Source: Stenotrophomonas sp. SAM-B
GTDB taxonomy: Bacteria; Pseudomonadota; Gammaproteobacteria; Xanthomonadales; Xanthomonadaceae
NCBI RefSeq assembly: GCF_013387485.1
Contig: NZ_JABBXB010000003.1
Location: 62,001 to 126,000, forward strand
Reading direction: 5' to 3'
Length of the DNA stretch: 64,000 bases
This document shows positions 51,044 to 58,613 of the stretch, one piece after another (the stretch's first letter is position 1; every line of letters starts with the position of its first letter). The notes beneath the pieces were generated by a model. The model made no database searches. It worked only from the letters and a program-made list of their open reading frames with translations, and was not told the DNA's origin. A program made the translations under genes and the position numbers.

Positions 51044-51514
51044 ATGAAAGCCAAGTTGATCGCCACCGGCGAACGTGCGCCGTCCTGGGTCGCGCAAGGC
51101 TTTGCCGAGTACCAGAAGCGGCTCTCGCACTGGTTGCCGTTCGAGCTGGTCGAGATCGAGCCCGGCTTGCGTGGCAAAGGGCGCGACGCGCGCCGCGCCA
51201 CCGATGACGAAGGCAAGCGCGTGATCGCGGCGCTGCCTAAGAATGCCTACGTGGTCGCCCTCGATGTCCCGGGACGCCCGCTCAGTTCCGAACAGCTGGC
51301 GCAGCGCCTGGAGCATTGGCGCGGGCAGGGCAGGGATCTGGCCTTCCTGATCGGCGGGCCGGAAGGCCATTCCGCCGAGGTGTCGGCGATGGCCGACGAG
51401 AAATGGTCGATCGGGCCGCTGACCCTGCCGCACATGCTGGTGCGCCTGGTGGTCGCCGAGCAGCTGTACCGCGCCGCAGCGATGCTGGCCAACCATCCGT
51501 ATCACCGCGCGTGA
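51044..51514 (+). CDS. rlmH: 23S rRNA (pseudouridine1915-N3)-methyltransferase RlmH
   Basis: SPOUT methyltransferase of 156 residues, the usual length (155). Begins MKAKLIATGERAPSWVAQGFAEYQKRLSHWLP; SAM-knot residues are LAFLIGGPEGHSAEVSAMADEKWSIGPLTLPHMLVRLVVAEQLYRA, the family's diagnostic C-terminal knot; ends ANHPYHRA, whose HPYHR matches all RlmH. Methylates pseudouridine 1915 in the 50S decoding-bridge helix 69. ATG 51044 follows GAGGACAG. A terminator lies just before it, so read-through or its own promoter is needed. Confidence 0.97.
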   Translation: MKAKLIATGERAPSWVAQGFAEYQKRLSHWLPFELVEIEPGLRGKGRDARRATDDEGKRVIAALPKNAYVVALDVPGRPLSSEQLAQRLEHWRGQGRDLAFLIGGPEGHSAEVSAMADEKWSIGPLTLPHMLVRLVVAEQLYRAAAMLANHPYHRA

Positions 51515-51533
51515 AATAGTTGTCGCCAGATGG

Positions 51534-51562
51534 GTTACATCCCGCGAAAAACGGGCTACAAT
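51534..51562 (+). promoter_or_regulatory. probable tRNA-Asn promoter
   Basis: TACAAT (51557-51562) is a good -10 box, ten bases before the tRNA start; GTTACA (51534-51539) 17 bases upstream is a weak -35. The GCGC run between TACAAT and the tRNA is the GC-rich discriminator usual for stringently controlled tRNA promoters. Confidence 0.6.
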
Positions 51563-51571
51563 GCGCACCCC

Positions 51572-51648
51572 GCCCGAATAGCTCAGCCGGTTAGAGCACT
51601 TGACTGTTAATCAGGGGGTCGTTGGTTCGAGTCCAACTTCGGGCGCCA
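51572..51648 (+). tRNA. tRNA-Asn (anticodon GTT)
   Basis: 77-nt tRNA with encoded CCA. Acceptor GCCCGAA pairs with TTCGGGC, discriminator G; D-arm GCTC...GAGC; anticodon stem CTTGA/TCAGG with loop CTGTTAA (anticodon GTT at 51606-51608); T-arm GTTGG-TTCGAGT-CCAAC. All arms fold and the anticodon reads AAC/AAU. Terminated by the hairpin at 51656-51692. No integrase or duplicated 3' end suggests use as an attachment site. Confidence 0.98.
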
Positions 51649-51655
51649 AGATTTG

Positions 51656-51692
51656 AAAAAAAAGCCTCGCAGCGATGCGGGGCTTTTTTTTG
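51656..51692 (+). terminator. terminator after tRNA-Asn
   Basis: GCCTCGCA / TGCGGGGC stem (one G-T pair) with loop GCGA flanked by A-run and T8. It works on the plus strand; the A-run suggests activity on the other strand too. Confidence 0.85.
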
Positions 51693-51728
51693 TCCGCGAT
51701 CCGCGCAGCTCGCATGACCGGCAAACAA

Positions 51729-51752
51729 AAAGCCCGGGCACTGCCCGGGCTC
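51729..51752 (-). terminator. terminator of the TonB-dependent receptor gene
   Basis: AGCCCGGGCA/ TGCCCGGGCT stem with 1-3 base loop; in the minus direction it is followed by TTTTTGTTTG. It lies 24 bases past the receptor stop at 51776. Confidence 0.85.
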
Positions 51753-51775
51753 CTTGTTCCCCAAGTGCGGCTACC

Positions 51776-54610
51776 TCATTCGAAGGTGTACTTGGCACCG
51801 ACGGTGAAGTAACGACCGATCGCGCCGCTGAAGTGCAGCGGGTTGTAGTTCACGCCACCGTAGGTGGTCGGATCCAGCGGAGCGATGCGGTCGAACAGGT
51901 TCTGCACCGACGCGTTCAACTCGAAGGCCTCGGTGATGTTCCAGCGACCGGACAGGTCGAAGGTGGTGAACGAGGAGATCTTCTCGACGTCGGTACCGTC
52001 GGCGTAGGCGAACTGGTACGAGCCGTCCGGACCGCGGAAGTCGGTGTTCTCCATCTTGGAGATGTAGTTGGCCACGCCGCTGACGCTCCACGGGCCCTGC
52101 TTCCAGGTGGTGCCGAAGTTGATGCGGTCCTTCGGCGTGCCGATGCAGTTGGTGACGTCGCAGTTGCCGTGGGTACCGGCGTAGTCGACGGTCACGTCGG
52201 CATCGGTACGCTCGAACTTGAGCACGTGGCTCCACTGCAGGTCCATTTCCAGCTGCCCCGGACCGATGTCGAAGGTCTGGCGGATGTCGGTATCGATACC
52301 GCGGACGCGGGTCGATGCGGCATTGATGTACTGCGTATTGACCGCCAGGATGCTGCCGGTGCCGGGAACGCCATTGAGCAGGTTGTTGTCGCGCAGCACG
52401 TTGCCGGCGGCAATCGCTTCGGCAGTGCTGCCCTGGGCGATTTCGTTGGTGCGCTTGATCTGCCAGGCGTCGACCGTCATCGAGGTGCTGGAGGTCGGCT
52501 GCAGCACCAGACCGACGGAGTAGCTCTTGGATTCCTCCGGCTTCAGGTCCGGATTCGGGCGGGTGATGATGGCGACCGGCAGTGCGCCGCAATCGTCATC
52601 GGTCGCACCCGGGGCCGGGTTGCCGCCGGGGCAGCGCACGGGGTCAGCTGCGTTGGAGAACGCCGCCAGGCCACCGTCGCCGTTCTCGGCCGGATTCGGT
52701 GCACGGAAGCCTTCGGCATAGCTGCCGCGGACAGCGATCCAGTCGGCCGGCGTCCACTTGATGCCGACCTTCGGCGTTGCCTTACCTTCGCCGCTTTCAT
52801 ATTTGTCGTAGCGGACCGCACCGGACAGTTCCAACTGCTCCAGCACCGGCGCGGACAGTTCGACGTAGCCGGCATACACGTTCTGGGTGCCGTCATAGGC
52901 CGAGTAGCCCAGGCCGATGATGTCGCCCTGGTCGGTGTAGGTCTGCGGGGTCAGGCTGTTGCTGGTCCTGCGCCATTCGGTACCCAGTGCCAGGCCCAGC
53001 GGGCCGCCCTTGAGGTCGGCCAGGCTGCGCGACACGGTGAAGTCGAACATGTCCAGGCTGGACTTGGCGCGTGCACTGATGTCCGGCGAGATGTAGTCAT
53101 ACAGCGCCTGCGAATTGAGGCCGGCGTCGTCACCGATGCGCCACACGCCACCCGGGCAGGCCGGGTTGCCGAGTGCGCACTGCACGGCGCTGTAGCGCAG
53201 GAAGCCGGTGCGCTTGTTGACCAGGTCGGTGCCCGAATGCAGGTAGGCGGTGTCGTAGCTCCATTCGCCCCAGTTGCCCTTGACCCCGACCAGGAAGCGG
53301 TTGAACTCGTTGGTGTTGTTGGTGACGCGCGGGCCCACGTCCCAGGCCGAATAACGCAGGCGCGAGGCCTGGCCCGGGATCGGGTTGTCCGGATGGGTCG
53401 GGCCGAGCACGGTGGCACCATCGCCGCTGTTGGCGTTGACCGGGCCGCCGGGATAGCCCCAGCCACCGGACACGCCGGAGGGCGTGTTGCTGAAGGTGGT
53501 TTCCTTCTTCGAGTAGCCGATCTCGGTGTAGATCTCACCGCCTTCGCCGAAGGCGAAGCTGGCACGGCCGAACACGTTGACGTACTTCTCTTCCGGGGTC
53601 AGGTCGCGGTACAGCTGGTTCGGATCCCACAGGCAGCCCTGCTGCTGTGCGGTGACGTCATTCTGGCCCGGGATGGTGGTCAGGCCGGCGCAGCCCGGCA
53701 GCGCGACGAGGAACGCAGGATCATCCGGCGTAACGGCGCGATCGTCGAAGACCGAACCGGTCGGGCCGACGCCGCCACGGGTGCCGCCGGACAGCGCGGC
53801 ACCGCCCAGGAACTGCGCATTGTTGCCATAGCCGTAGCGACGGATGTCACCGGTGCCGATCCACTTGCGGTCCTTGCGGTCGCTGATCTTGATCGCGTCG
53901 GTCTTGCCCACGTCCAGGCTGAAGAACGCGTTCCAGCCGTCAGTGGCCAGATCGCCGGTACCGGCGGTCAGGGTGGCCTTCTTGGCATCGCCGTCGCTGT
54001 CGCCGGACAGGCCGTAGGAGGCGCGCAGGATGGCGCCGTTGAAGTCGCTGCGCAGGATGATGTTGACCACGCCGGCGATGGCGTCCGAACCGTAGATCGC
54101 AGAAGCGCCGTCCTTGAGGACTTCAATGCGCTCGACCGCATCCAGCGGAATGGTGCTCAGATCGGTGAAGACCTTCTGGCCGTCATCGGCCAGGCCGTAG
54201 GTCGCCATGCGGCGGCCGTTCAACAGGACCAGCGTGGAGCCGGCGCCCAGGCCGCGCAGCGAGATGCCCGCGCCGCCACCGGCAAAGCCGTTGCCGAAGG
54301 TCTTGGGAATGGAGCCCGAGCCGTCCGCGGTCAGGGTCTGCAGGTACTCGGCGACCGTGGTCTTGCCGGTGCGGTCGATTTCCTGGCGGGTGACCACCTG
54401 GACGGGGGAGGGAGTTTCGGTATTGGTGCGGGGGATGTTCGACCCGGTGACGGTGATCCGGTCAAGGTTGGTCGCCTGCTCCTGCGCGAACGCGGAGAAC
54501 GACGCCATGGCGCCCACCAGCAGCAGCGCGCCGCCGGTAAGGATCGTGGAAATGGAAGTGGCCAGGCTGGTGCGGCGGCTGTCGTCGCGGCGTTGGATCG
54601 GGTGTTTCAC
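51776..54610 (-). CDS. TonB-dependent outer-membrane receptor
   Basis: Protein of 944 residues with a long signal region (MKHPIQRRDDSRRTSLATSISTILTGGALLLVGAMASFSAFAQ). TonB box-like LDRITVTGSNIPR near residue 48; plug domain with SPVQVVTRQEIDRTGKTTVAEYLQTL, ISLRGLGAGSTLVLLNGRRMA, VERIEVLKDGASAIYGSDAIAGVVNIIL; 22-strand barrel ending GRYFTVGAKYTFE. The start is GTG 54610 with GGAGAG seven bases upstream. Plug and size fit Xanthomonadaceae receptors for carbohydrates or peptides rather than siderophores, but the ligand cannot be told. The inverted repeat at 54629-54690 lies in its leader, and tonB is directly upstream. Confidence 0.95.
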   Translation of the reverse strand: MKHPIQRRDDSRRTSLATSISTILTGGALLLVGAMASFSAFAQEQATNLDRITVTGSNIPRTNTETPSPVQVVTRQEIDRTGKTTVAEYLQTLTADGSGSIPKTFGNGFAGGGAGISLRGLGAGSTLVLLNGRRMATYGLADDGQKVFTDLSTIPLDAVERIEVLKDGASAIYGSDAIAGVVNIILRSDFNGAILRASYGLSGDSDGDAKKATLTAGTGDLATDGWNAFFSLDVGKTDAIKISDRKDRKWIGTGDIRRYGYGNNAQFLGGAALSGGTRGGVGPTGSVFDDRAVTPDDPAFLVALPGCAGLTTIPGQNDVTAQQQGCLWDPNQLYRDLTPEEKYVNVFGRASFAFGEGGEIYTEIGYSKKETTFSNTPSGVSGGWGYPGGPVNANSGDGATVLGPTHPDNPIPGQASRLRYSAWDVGPRVTNNTNEFNRFLVGVKGNWGEWSYDTAYLHSGTDLVNKRTGFLRYSAVQCALGNPACPGGVWRIGDDAGLNSQALYDYISPDISARAKSSLDMFDFTVSRSLADLKGGPLGLALGTEWRRTSNSLTPQTYTDQGDIIGLGYSAYDGTQNVYAGYVELSAPVLEQLELSGAVRYDKYESGEGKATPKVGIKWTPADWIAVRGSYAEGFRAPNPAENGDGGLAAFSNAADPVRCPGGNPAPGATDDDCGALPVAIITRPNPDLKPEESKSYSVGLVLQPTSSTSMTVDAWQIKRTNEIAQGSTAEAIAAGNVLRDNNLLNGVPGTGSILAVNTQYINAASTRVRGIDTDIRQTFDIGPGQLEMDLQWSHVLKFERTDADVTVDYAGTHGNCDVTNCIGTPKDRINFGTTWKQGPWSVSGVANYISKMENTDFRGPDGSYQFAYADGTDVEKISSFTTFDLSGRWNITEAFELNASVQNLFDRIAPLDPTTYGGVNYNPLHFSGAIGRYFTVGAKYTFE

Positions 54611-54628
54611 AGCTTCTCTCCTGACTGG

Positions 54629-54690
54629 GAAAACCTAGATGTCAATAAGTCGACACCAGAACGGTGGCAACGGCGCCAATCTAGGTTTCC
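54629..54690. promoter_or_regulatory. long inverted repeat in the receptor leader
   Basis: AAACCTAGAT (54631-54640) and ATCTAGGTTT (54679-54688) are perfect 10-bp arms, extended to GGAAA(A)CCTAGAT and ATCTAGGTTTCC, separated by 38 bases. It sits 20-80 bases before the receptor GTG. It could be a dimer operator or an mRNA hairpin. Confidence 0.6.
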
Positions 54691-54756
54691 GGCAGGTGAC
54701 GCAAGTGTGAAAAATTGCTTAATTCGCGAAAGAGGGTGTGAGGGGACTGTGTGAAT

Positions 54757-54783
54757 GGGGAGAGCCCGTCGCAGGCTCTCCCC
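54757..54783 (-). terminator. hairpin after tonB
   Basis: 10-bp stem GGGGAGAGCC / GGCTCTCCCC with a 7-base loop, just past the tonB stop (54791). It lacks a T-tract but should separate tonB from the receptor transcript. Confidence 0.55.
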
Positions 54784-54790
54784 GGCACAT

Positions 54791-55444
54791 CTAACGCGGC
54801 AACGTGAATTCCACCGGGACCAGGCCATCGGCCTCGACGACCTGGCCATTGACGGTGGCGGGCACGAAGCGCCAGTGGCGCATGACCTGCTGGCGCGCGG
54901 CCTGGTCGAACACGCGCGAGCCGCTGCTCTTTTCGATGTCGACCGCCAGCGGATTGCCATCGGTACCGACCCGGATGCGCAGCACGACCGTGCCCTGCTG
55001 GCCCAGGCGGATCGCGGTGATCGGATACGGCGGTGGCGGGGCGCTGCGGTACTGGAGCTGGGCACCCTGCGTCGGTGCGGCTGCGGCAGGCGCCGGCGCC
55101 AGCGAGGGCGGTGACGCCTCGGTGGCCGGTAGCGGGGACACCGCCAGAGCGTCATCAACGGGGGCAGTGAGCGTCGGCAGGGGCGTCGGCGGTCGCTGCG
55201 TGTTCACCGCTGCCCTCGGAACCTTCGGCGGTGCCGGATCGGCATGGACCCGTATCGGCGGCGGAGGCGGCGGCAGCACCCAGCTCACGCGCATGCGCTC
55301 GCGCGGGGCCGTGATCAGCGGCTGTGCGGCAGGAATCAACAACAACATCAGGGCCAGCGCATGGACCGCGATGGCAGTGCTCCACCCGAGCACGCGGGAC
55401 GCTTCGATGTGCAGCGGGACAACCGGGGACGGGGTACGGACCAT
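54791..55444 (-). CDS. tonB: TonB energy transducer
   Basis: Protein of 217 residues. One N-terminal membrane helix (GWSTAIAVHALALMLLLIP); a Pro-rich periplasmic spanner (WVLPPPPPPIRVHADPAPPKVPRA, PPTPLPTLTAP); and the C-terminal TonB domain: YPITAIRLGQQGTVVLRIRVGTDGNPLAVDIEKSSGSRVFDQAARQQVMRHWRFVPATVNGQVVEADGLVPVEFTL. YP.. is the receptor-contacting motif. Couples the proton gradient to outer-membrane receptors. ATG 55444 (MVRTPSPVVPLH) chosen; the frame opens further at 55480. Placed just upstream of the receptor, on the same strand. Confidence 0.93.
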   Translation of the reverse strand: MVRTPSPVVPLHIEASRVLGWSTAIAVHALALMLLLIPAAQPLITAPRERMRVSWVLPPPPPPIRVHADPAPPKVPRAAVNTQRPPTPLPTLTAPVDDALAVSPLPATEASPPSLAPAPAAAAPTQGAQLQYRSAPPPPYPITAIRLGQQGTVVLRIRVGTDGNPLAVDIEKSSGSRVFDQAARQQVMRHWRFVPATVNGQVVEADGLVPVEFTLPR

Positions 55445-55609
55445 GCTCCACTCTCCTTGCCAGATGTGCGGAAACATCAACGTGCCTGCGCGGCGGATGG
55501 GGTCAGGCGGGGCCGTGCAATGACAGCAATACCCGAGCCCGGCACGGGCCGGAAGTCAGGGGCAGGGTGGGGAGTTGGCTGGCAGTCAGAATCGGACCGC
55601 GCACAGCAT

Positions 55610-55631
55610 GACGGCGCCTTTCGGCGCCGTC
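55610..55631 (-). terminator. hairpin after the SIMPL gene
   Basis: 9-bp stem GACGGCGCC / GGCGCCGTC with loop TTTC, 26 bases past the stop at 55657. Confidence 0.6.
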
Positions 55632-55656
55632 ACAGGAACATCGACCGGAGCGCGGA

Positions 55657-56397
55657 TCAGCGGCCCAGATCGAACACCACGTCCAGGTTGACCGACACGG
55701 TGGATTCGCCCGGCGAAACCGGCGTCGACACATCGGCCGCCATCGGCGCCGCCTGGGCACGCATCATCACGGGACGGAAGTTGCCGCCACCACTCTCGGA
55801 GATGCTCACGATCCTGCGCACGCGCAGGCCCAGCGATTTCGCGTACGTCTCGGCGCGGGCCTGGGCCTTCTTCAGCGCCGCGAGGCGGGCCTCGTCATAG
55901 ACCGGTTCGGGCTGGTCGATCTCGAACTGCGGGCCGTTGATCTGGTTGGCGCCCTGCGCGGCCAGCGCGTCGAGCACTTTGCCCAGCTTGGCGATGTCGC
56001 GCACCTTCAGGCTGACCGTGTTGCTGGCCTGGTAGCCGGTGATCTTCGGCGCTTCGTTGTCGGCGTAGCGGTACTGCGGGCTCAGGTTGACGCCGCTGGT
56101 CTGCACATCACGCTCGGCGATGCCGGCCGCCTTGATCGCGGCCAGTACCTTGGTCATCTGCTCGGCGTTCTGGCGCATGGCGGTGTTGCCGTCCACGGCC
56201 TGGGTGACCATACCGGCCGAGAGCGTCGCCACGTCCGGCACGCGCCTGGCCTCGGCATTGGCCGAGATGTTGAGCAGGGTGCCGTCGGCCGGCACGGCGA
56301 TGGTGGGCTGGGACTGGGCGTGGGCGGTCATCGAAGCTCCCAGGGCAAGGGACAGGGCGAGCAGCAACGGGGACAGGGACGGGCGGCGCATGTACAT
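55657..56397 (-). CDS. SIMPL (DUF541) domain exported protein
   Basis: Protein of 246 residues with a signal peptide (MYMRRPSLSPLLLALSLALGASMTAHAQ). SIMPL/DUF541 features: LLNISANAEARRVPDVATLSAGMVTQAVDGNTAMRQNAEQMTKVLAAIKAAGIAERDVQTSGVNLSPQYRY, then YQASNTVSLKVRDIAKLGKVLDALAAQGANQINGPQFEID and AQARAETYAKSLGLRVRRIVSISE. Relatives include E. coli YggE, which lowers intracellular oxidative stress; homologs form outer-membrane or periplasmic channels. No enzymatic residues known. Start ATG 56397 (or 56391). Confidence 0.92.
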   Translation of the reverse strand: MYMRRPSLSPLLLALSLALGASMTAHAQSQPTIAVPADGTLLNISANAEARRVPDVATLSAGMVTQAVDGNTAMRQNAEQMTKVLAAIKAAGIAERDVQTSGVNLSPQYRYADNEAPKITGYQASNTVSLKVRDIAKLGKVLDALAAQGANQINGPQFEIDQPEPVYDEARLAALKKAQARAETYAKSLGLRVRRIVSISESGGGNFRPVMMRAQAAPMAADVSTPVSPGESTVSVNLDVVFDLGR

Positions 56398-56521
56398 CTC
56401 CTTGTGAAGACGTTGAGGTTGGTGTCGGGGCGATGAACGCGTCGTGAGGTTTGATGGGGTCGATCACGATTCAAGCGTGTTGCTCGCGATTCAGACAGTA
56501 GGCTCAGGTTATGCTTCCTCG

Positions 56522-57103
56522 ATGCTTTATCTCGCCTCTCGATCCCCCCGACGAAACGAACTGCTTGCGCGCCTGGACCGACCGTTCCAGGCGCTCGACC
56601 TTCACGTGGCCGAAGTCCGTGCCGCCGACGAGTCGGCCGCCGACTACGTGCAGCGCGTCGCCGCCGACAAGGCGCGCGCCGGGCTGGCCCTGGTCGCGCA
56701 CGATCCGGACGCGGTGGTGCTGGGCTCGGACACCGAGGTCGTGCTGGACGGGCGCGTGTTCGGCAAGCCGGCCGATGCCGACGACGCCTGCGCGATGCTG
56801 CGCACCCTGGCCGGGCGCACCCACCAGGTGATGACCGCCGTGGCGCTGGTCGCCGCGGGCCGGGAGCAGGGCGTGCTGGTGGTCTCGGAGGTGACGTTCG
56901 CGGCGATCGATGAGGATCGGATCGCGGCCTACGTGGCCAGCGGCGAGCCGATGGACAAGGCCGGCGCGTATGCGATCCAGGGCGGCGCCGAACGATACAT
57001 CCGCCATCTGGCGGGAAGCTATTCGGGTGTGATGGGTTTGCCCCTGCAACAGACCGAGCAGTTGCTGCAGACGTTTGAACTGAAGGGAGTCGCCCATGTC
57101 TGA
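56522..57103 (+). CDS. maf: Maf-family nucleotide pyrophosphatase
   Basis: Protein of 193 residues. Signature [23 protein letters not shown] at residues 3-25, [44 protein letters not shown], and [29 protein letters not shown], which hold the phosphate- and metal-binding residues. Hydrolyses non-canonical or 5-methylated NTPs to prevent incorporation; E. coli YhdE (dTTP/UTP) is the close type. ATG 56522 is the first in-frame start with an intact ASRSPRR. Its stop overlaps rng by 8 bases. First gene of maf-rng-yhdP-tldD. Confidence 0.93.
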   Translation: MLYLASRSPRRNELLARLDRPFQALDLHVAEVRAADESAADYVQRVAADKARAGLALVAHDPDAVVLGSDTEVVLDGRVFGKPADADDACAMLRTLAGRTHQVMTAVALVAAGREQGVLVVSEVTFAAIDEDRIAAYVASGEPMDKAGAYAIQGGAERYIRHLAGSYSGVMGLPLQQTEQLLQTFELKGVAHV

Positions 57104-58583
57104 AGAAATCCTGGTCAATGTCACCCCGCGGGAAACCCGCGTCGCCGTCATCGAGAACGGCATGCTGCAGGAACTGCACATCGAACGCGGCTGGCGCCGC
57201 GGCGTGGTCGGCAACATCTACAAGGGCAAGGTGCAGCGGGTGATGCCGGGCATGCAGGCGGCCTTCGTCGAAGTCGGGCTGGAGCGCGCGGCGTTCCTGC
57301 ACGCCAACGACGTGATCCGGCCGGCCCCGGTGGCCAGCCCCGATACCGAAGGCACGACCCTGCCGCCGCCGTCCTCGGTGCCGATCGTGGAGCTGCTGCG
57401 CGACGGCCAGGACATCGTGGTGCAGGTGGTCAAGGACCCGATCGGGACCAAAGGCGCCCGCCTGACCACCCAGATCAGCATTCCCTCCCGCTACATGGTG
57501 CTGCTGCCGCAGTCCAAGGTGGTGGGCGTGTCGGCCCGGATCGAGGACGAGACCGAGCGCGCGCGCCTGAAGACGCTGGTGACCGAGCTGTCTGCCCAGC
57601 ACGGCGGCTATGGCTACATCGTGCGCACCAATGCCGAAGGCCAGCCGGCCGAGGCGATCGCCGAGGACGTGGCCTATCTGTCGCGCGTCTGGAACGTGGT
57701 GGAGCGCCGTGGCCGCGATGCCGCCCCGCTCAGCGTGATCTATGAAGACCTCAGCCTGCCGCTGCGCTCGGTGCGCGACCTGATCCGCAAGGACGTGGAC
57801 AAGGTCAAGGTCGACTCCAAGGAGACCTTCAACCAGCTGCAGGCGTTCGTGGCCAAGTACATGCCGGTGCTGGCCGAGAAGATCGAGCTGTACAGCGGCG
57901 ATCGCCCGATCTTCGACATGTTCGGGGTCGAGGACGAGATCGGCCGCGCGCTGGACAAGCAGGTGCCGCTGAAGTCCGGTGGCTACCTGGTCATCGACCA
58001 GACCGAGGCGATGACCACGATCGATGTGAACACGGGTTCCTTCCTGGGCCAGCGCAACCTCGAAGAGACGGTGTTCCGCACCAATCTGGAGGCCGCGCAG
58101 GCGGTCGCGCGCCAGCTGCGGCTGCGCAACCTGGGCGGCATCATCATCATCGACTTCATCGACATGGACGATGCCGAACACCGCCGCCAGGTGCTGCGCA
58201 CGCTGGAGAAGGCGCTGGCCCGCGACCATGCCAAGACCACCGTGTACGACTTCTCGCCGCTCGGCCTGGTCGAGATGACCCGCAAGCGCACCGTGGAAAG
58301 CCTGGAGCGCCAGCTGTCCGAGCCGTGCCCGGAGTGCAGCGGGCGTGGCTCGATCAAGACCGCCGAAACGGTGACCTACGAGATCTTCCGCGAGATCACC
58401 CGGGCGGTGCGTCAGTTCGATGCGGCGCGCCTGCTGGTGATCGCCTCGTCCAAGGTCGTGGCGCGCATCACCGACGAGGAATCCTCGGCGGTGGCCGAAC
58501 TGGAGGAGTTCCTGGGCAAGAGCATCCGCTTCCAGGCGGACGAGCAGTACCTGCAGGAGCAGTTCGATGTCGTGCTGCTCTGA
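57096..58583 (+). CDS. rng: ribonuclease G
   Basis: Endoribonuclease of 495 residues (E. coli RNase G 489). S1 domain near residues 35-125 ([34 protein letters not shown]); 5'-sensor/RNase H-like region; DNase I-like catalytic domain with [28 protein letters not shown] (Mg-binding Asp), [11 protein letters not shown] and the zinc-link [15 protein letters not shown]. No long C-terminal degradosome scaffold, which distinguishes it from RNase E. Processes 16S rRNA 5' end and some mRNAs. Overlaps maf by 8 bases. Confidence 0.96.
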   Translation: MSEEILVNVTPRETRVAVIENGMLQELHIERGWRRGVVGNIYKGKVQRVMPGMQAAFVEVGLERAAFLHANDVIRPAPVASPDTEGTTLPPPSSVPIVELLRDGQDIVVQVVKDPIGTKGARLTTQISIPSRYMVLLPQSKVVGVSARIEDETERARLKTLVTELSAQHGGYGYIVRTNAEGQPAEAIAEDVAYLSRVWNVVERRGRDAAPLSVIYEDLSLPLRSVRDLIRKDVDKVKVDSKETFNQLQAFVAKYMPVLAEKIELYSGDRPIFDMFGVEDEIGRALDKQVPLKSGGYLVIDQTEAMTTIDVNTGSFLGQRNLEETVFRTNLEAAQAVARQLRLRNLGGIIIIDFIDMDDAEHRRQVLRTLEKALARDHAKTTVYDFSPLGLVEMTRKRTVESLERQLSEPCPECSGRGSIKTAETVTYEIFREITRAVRQFDAARLLVIASSKVVARITDEESSAVAELEEFLGKSIRFQADEQYLQEQFDVVLL

Positions 58584-58613
58584 TCGCGGCCGGTCCGGCA
58601 TTCCCACGTTCCG

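Noticed and set aside
51572-51648. tRNA-Asn as an integration site
   Set aside because: No integrase, no duplicated tRNA 3' end and no compositional change beside it.
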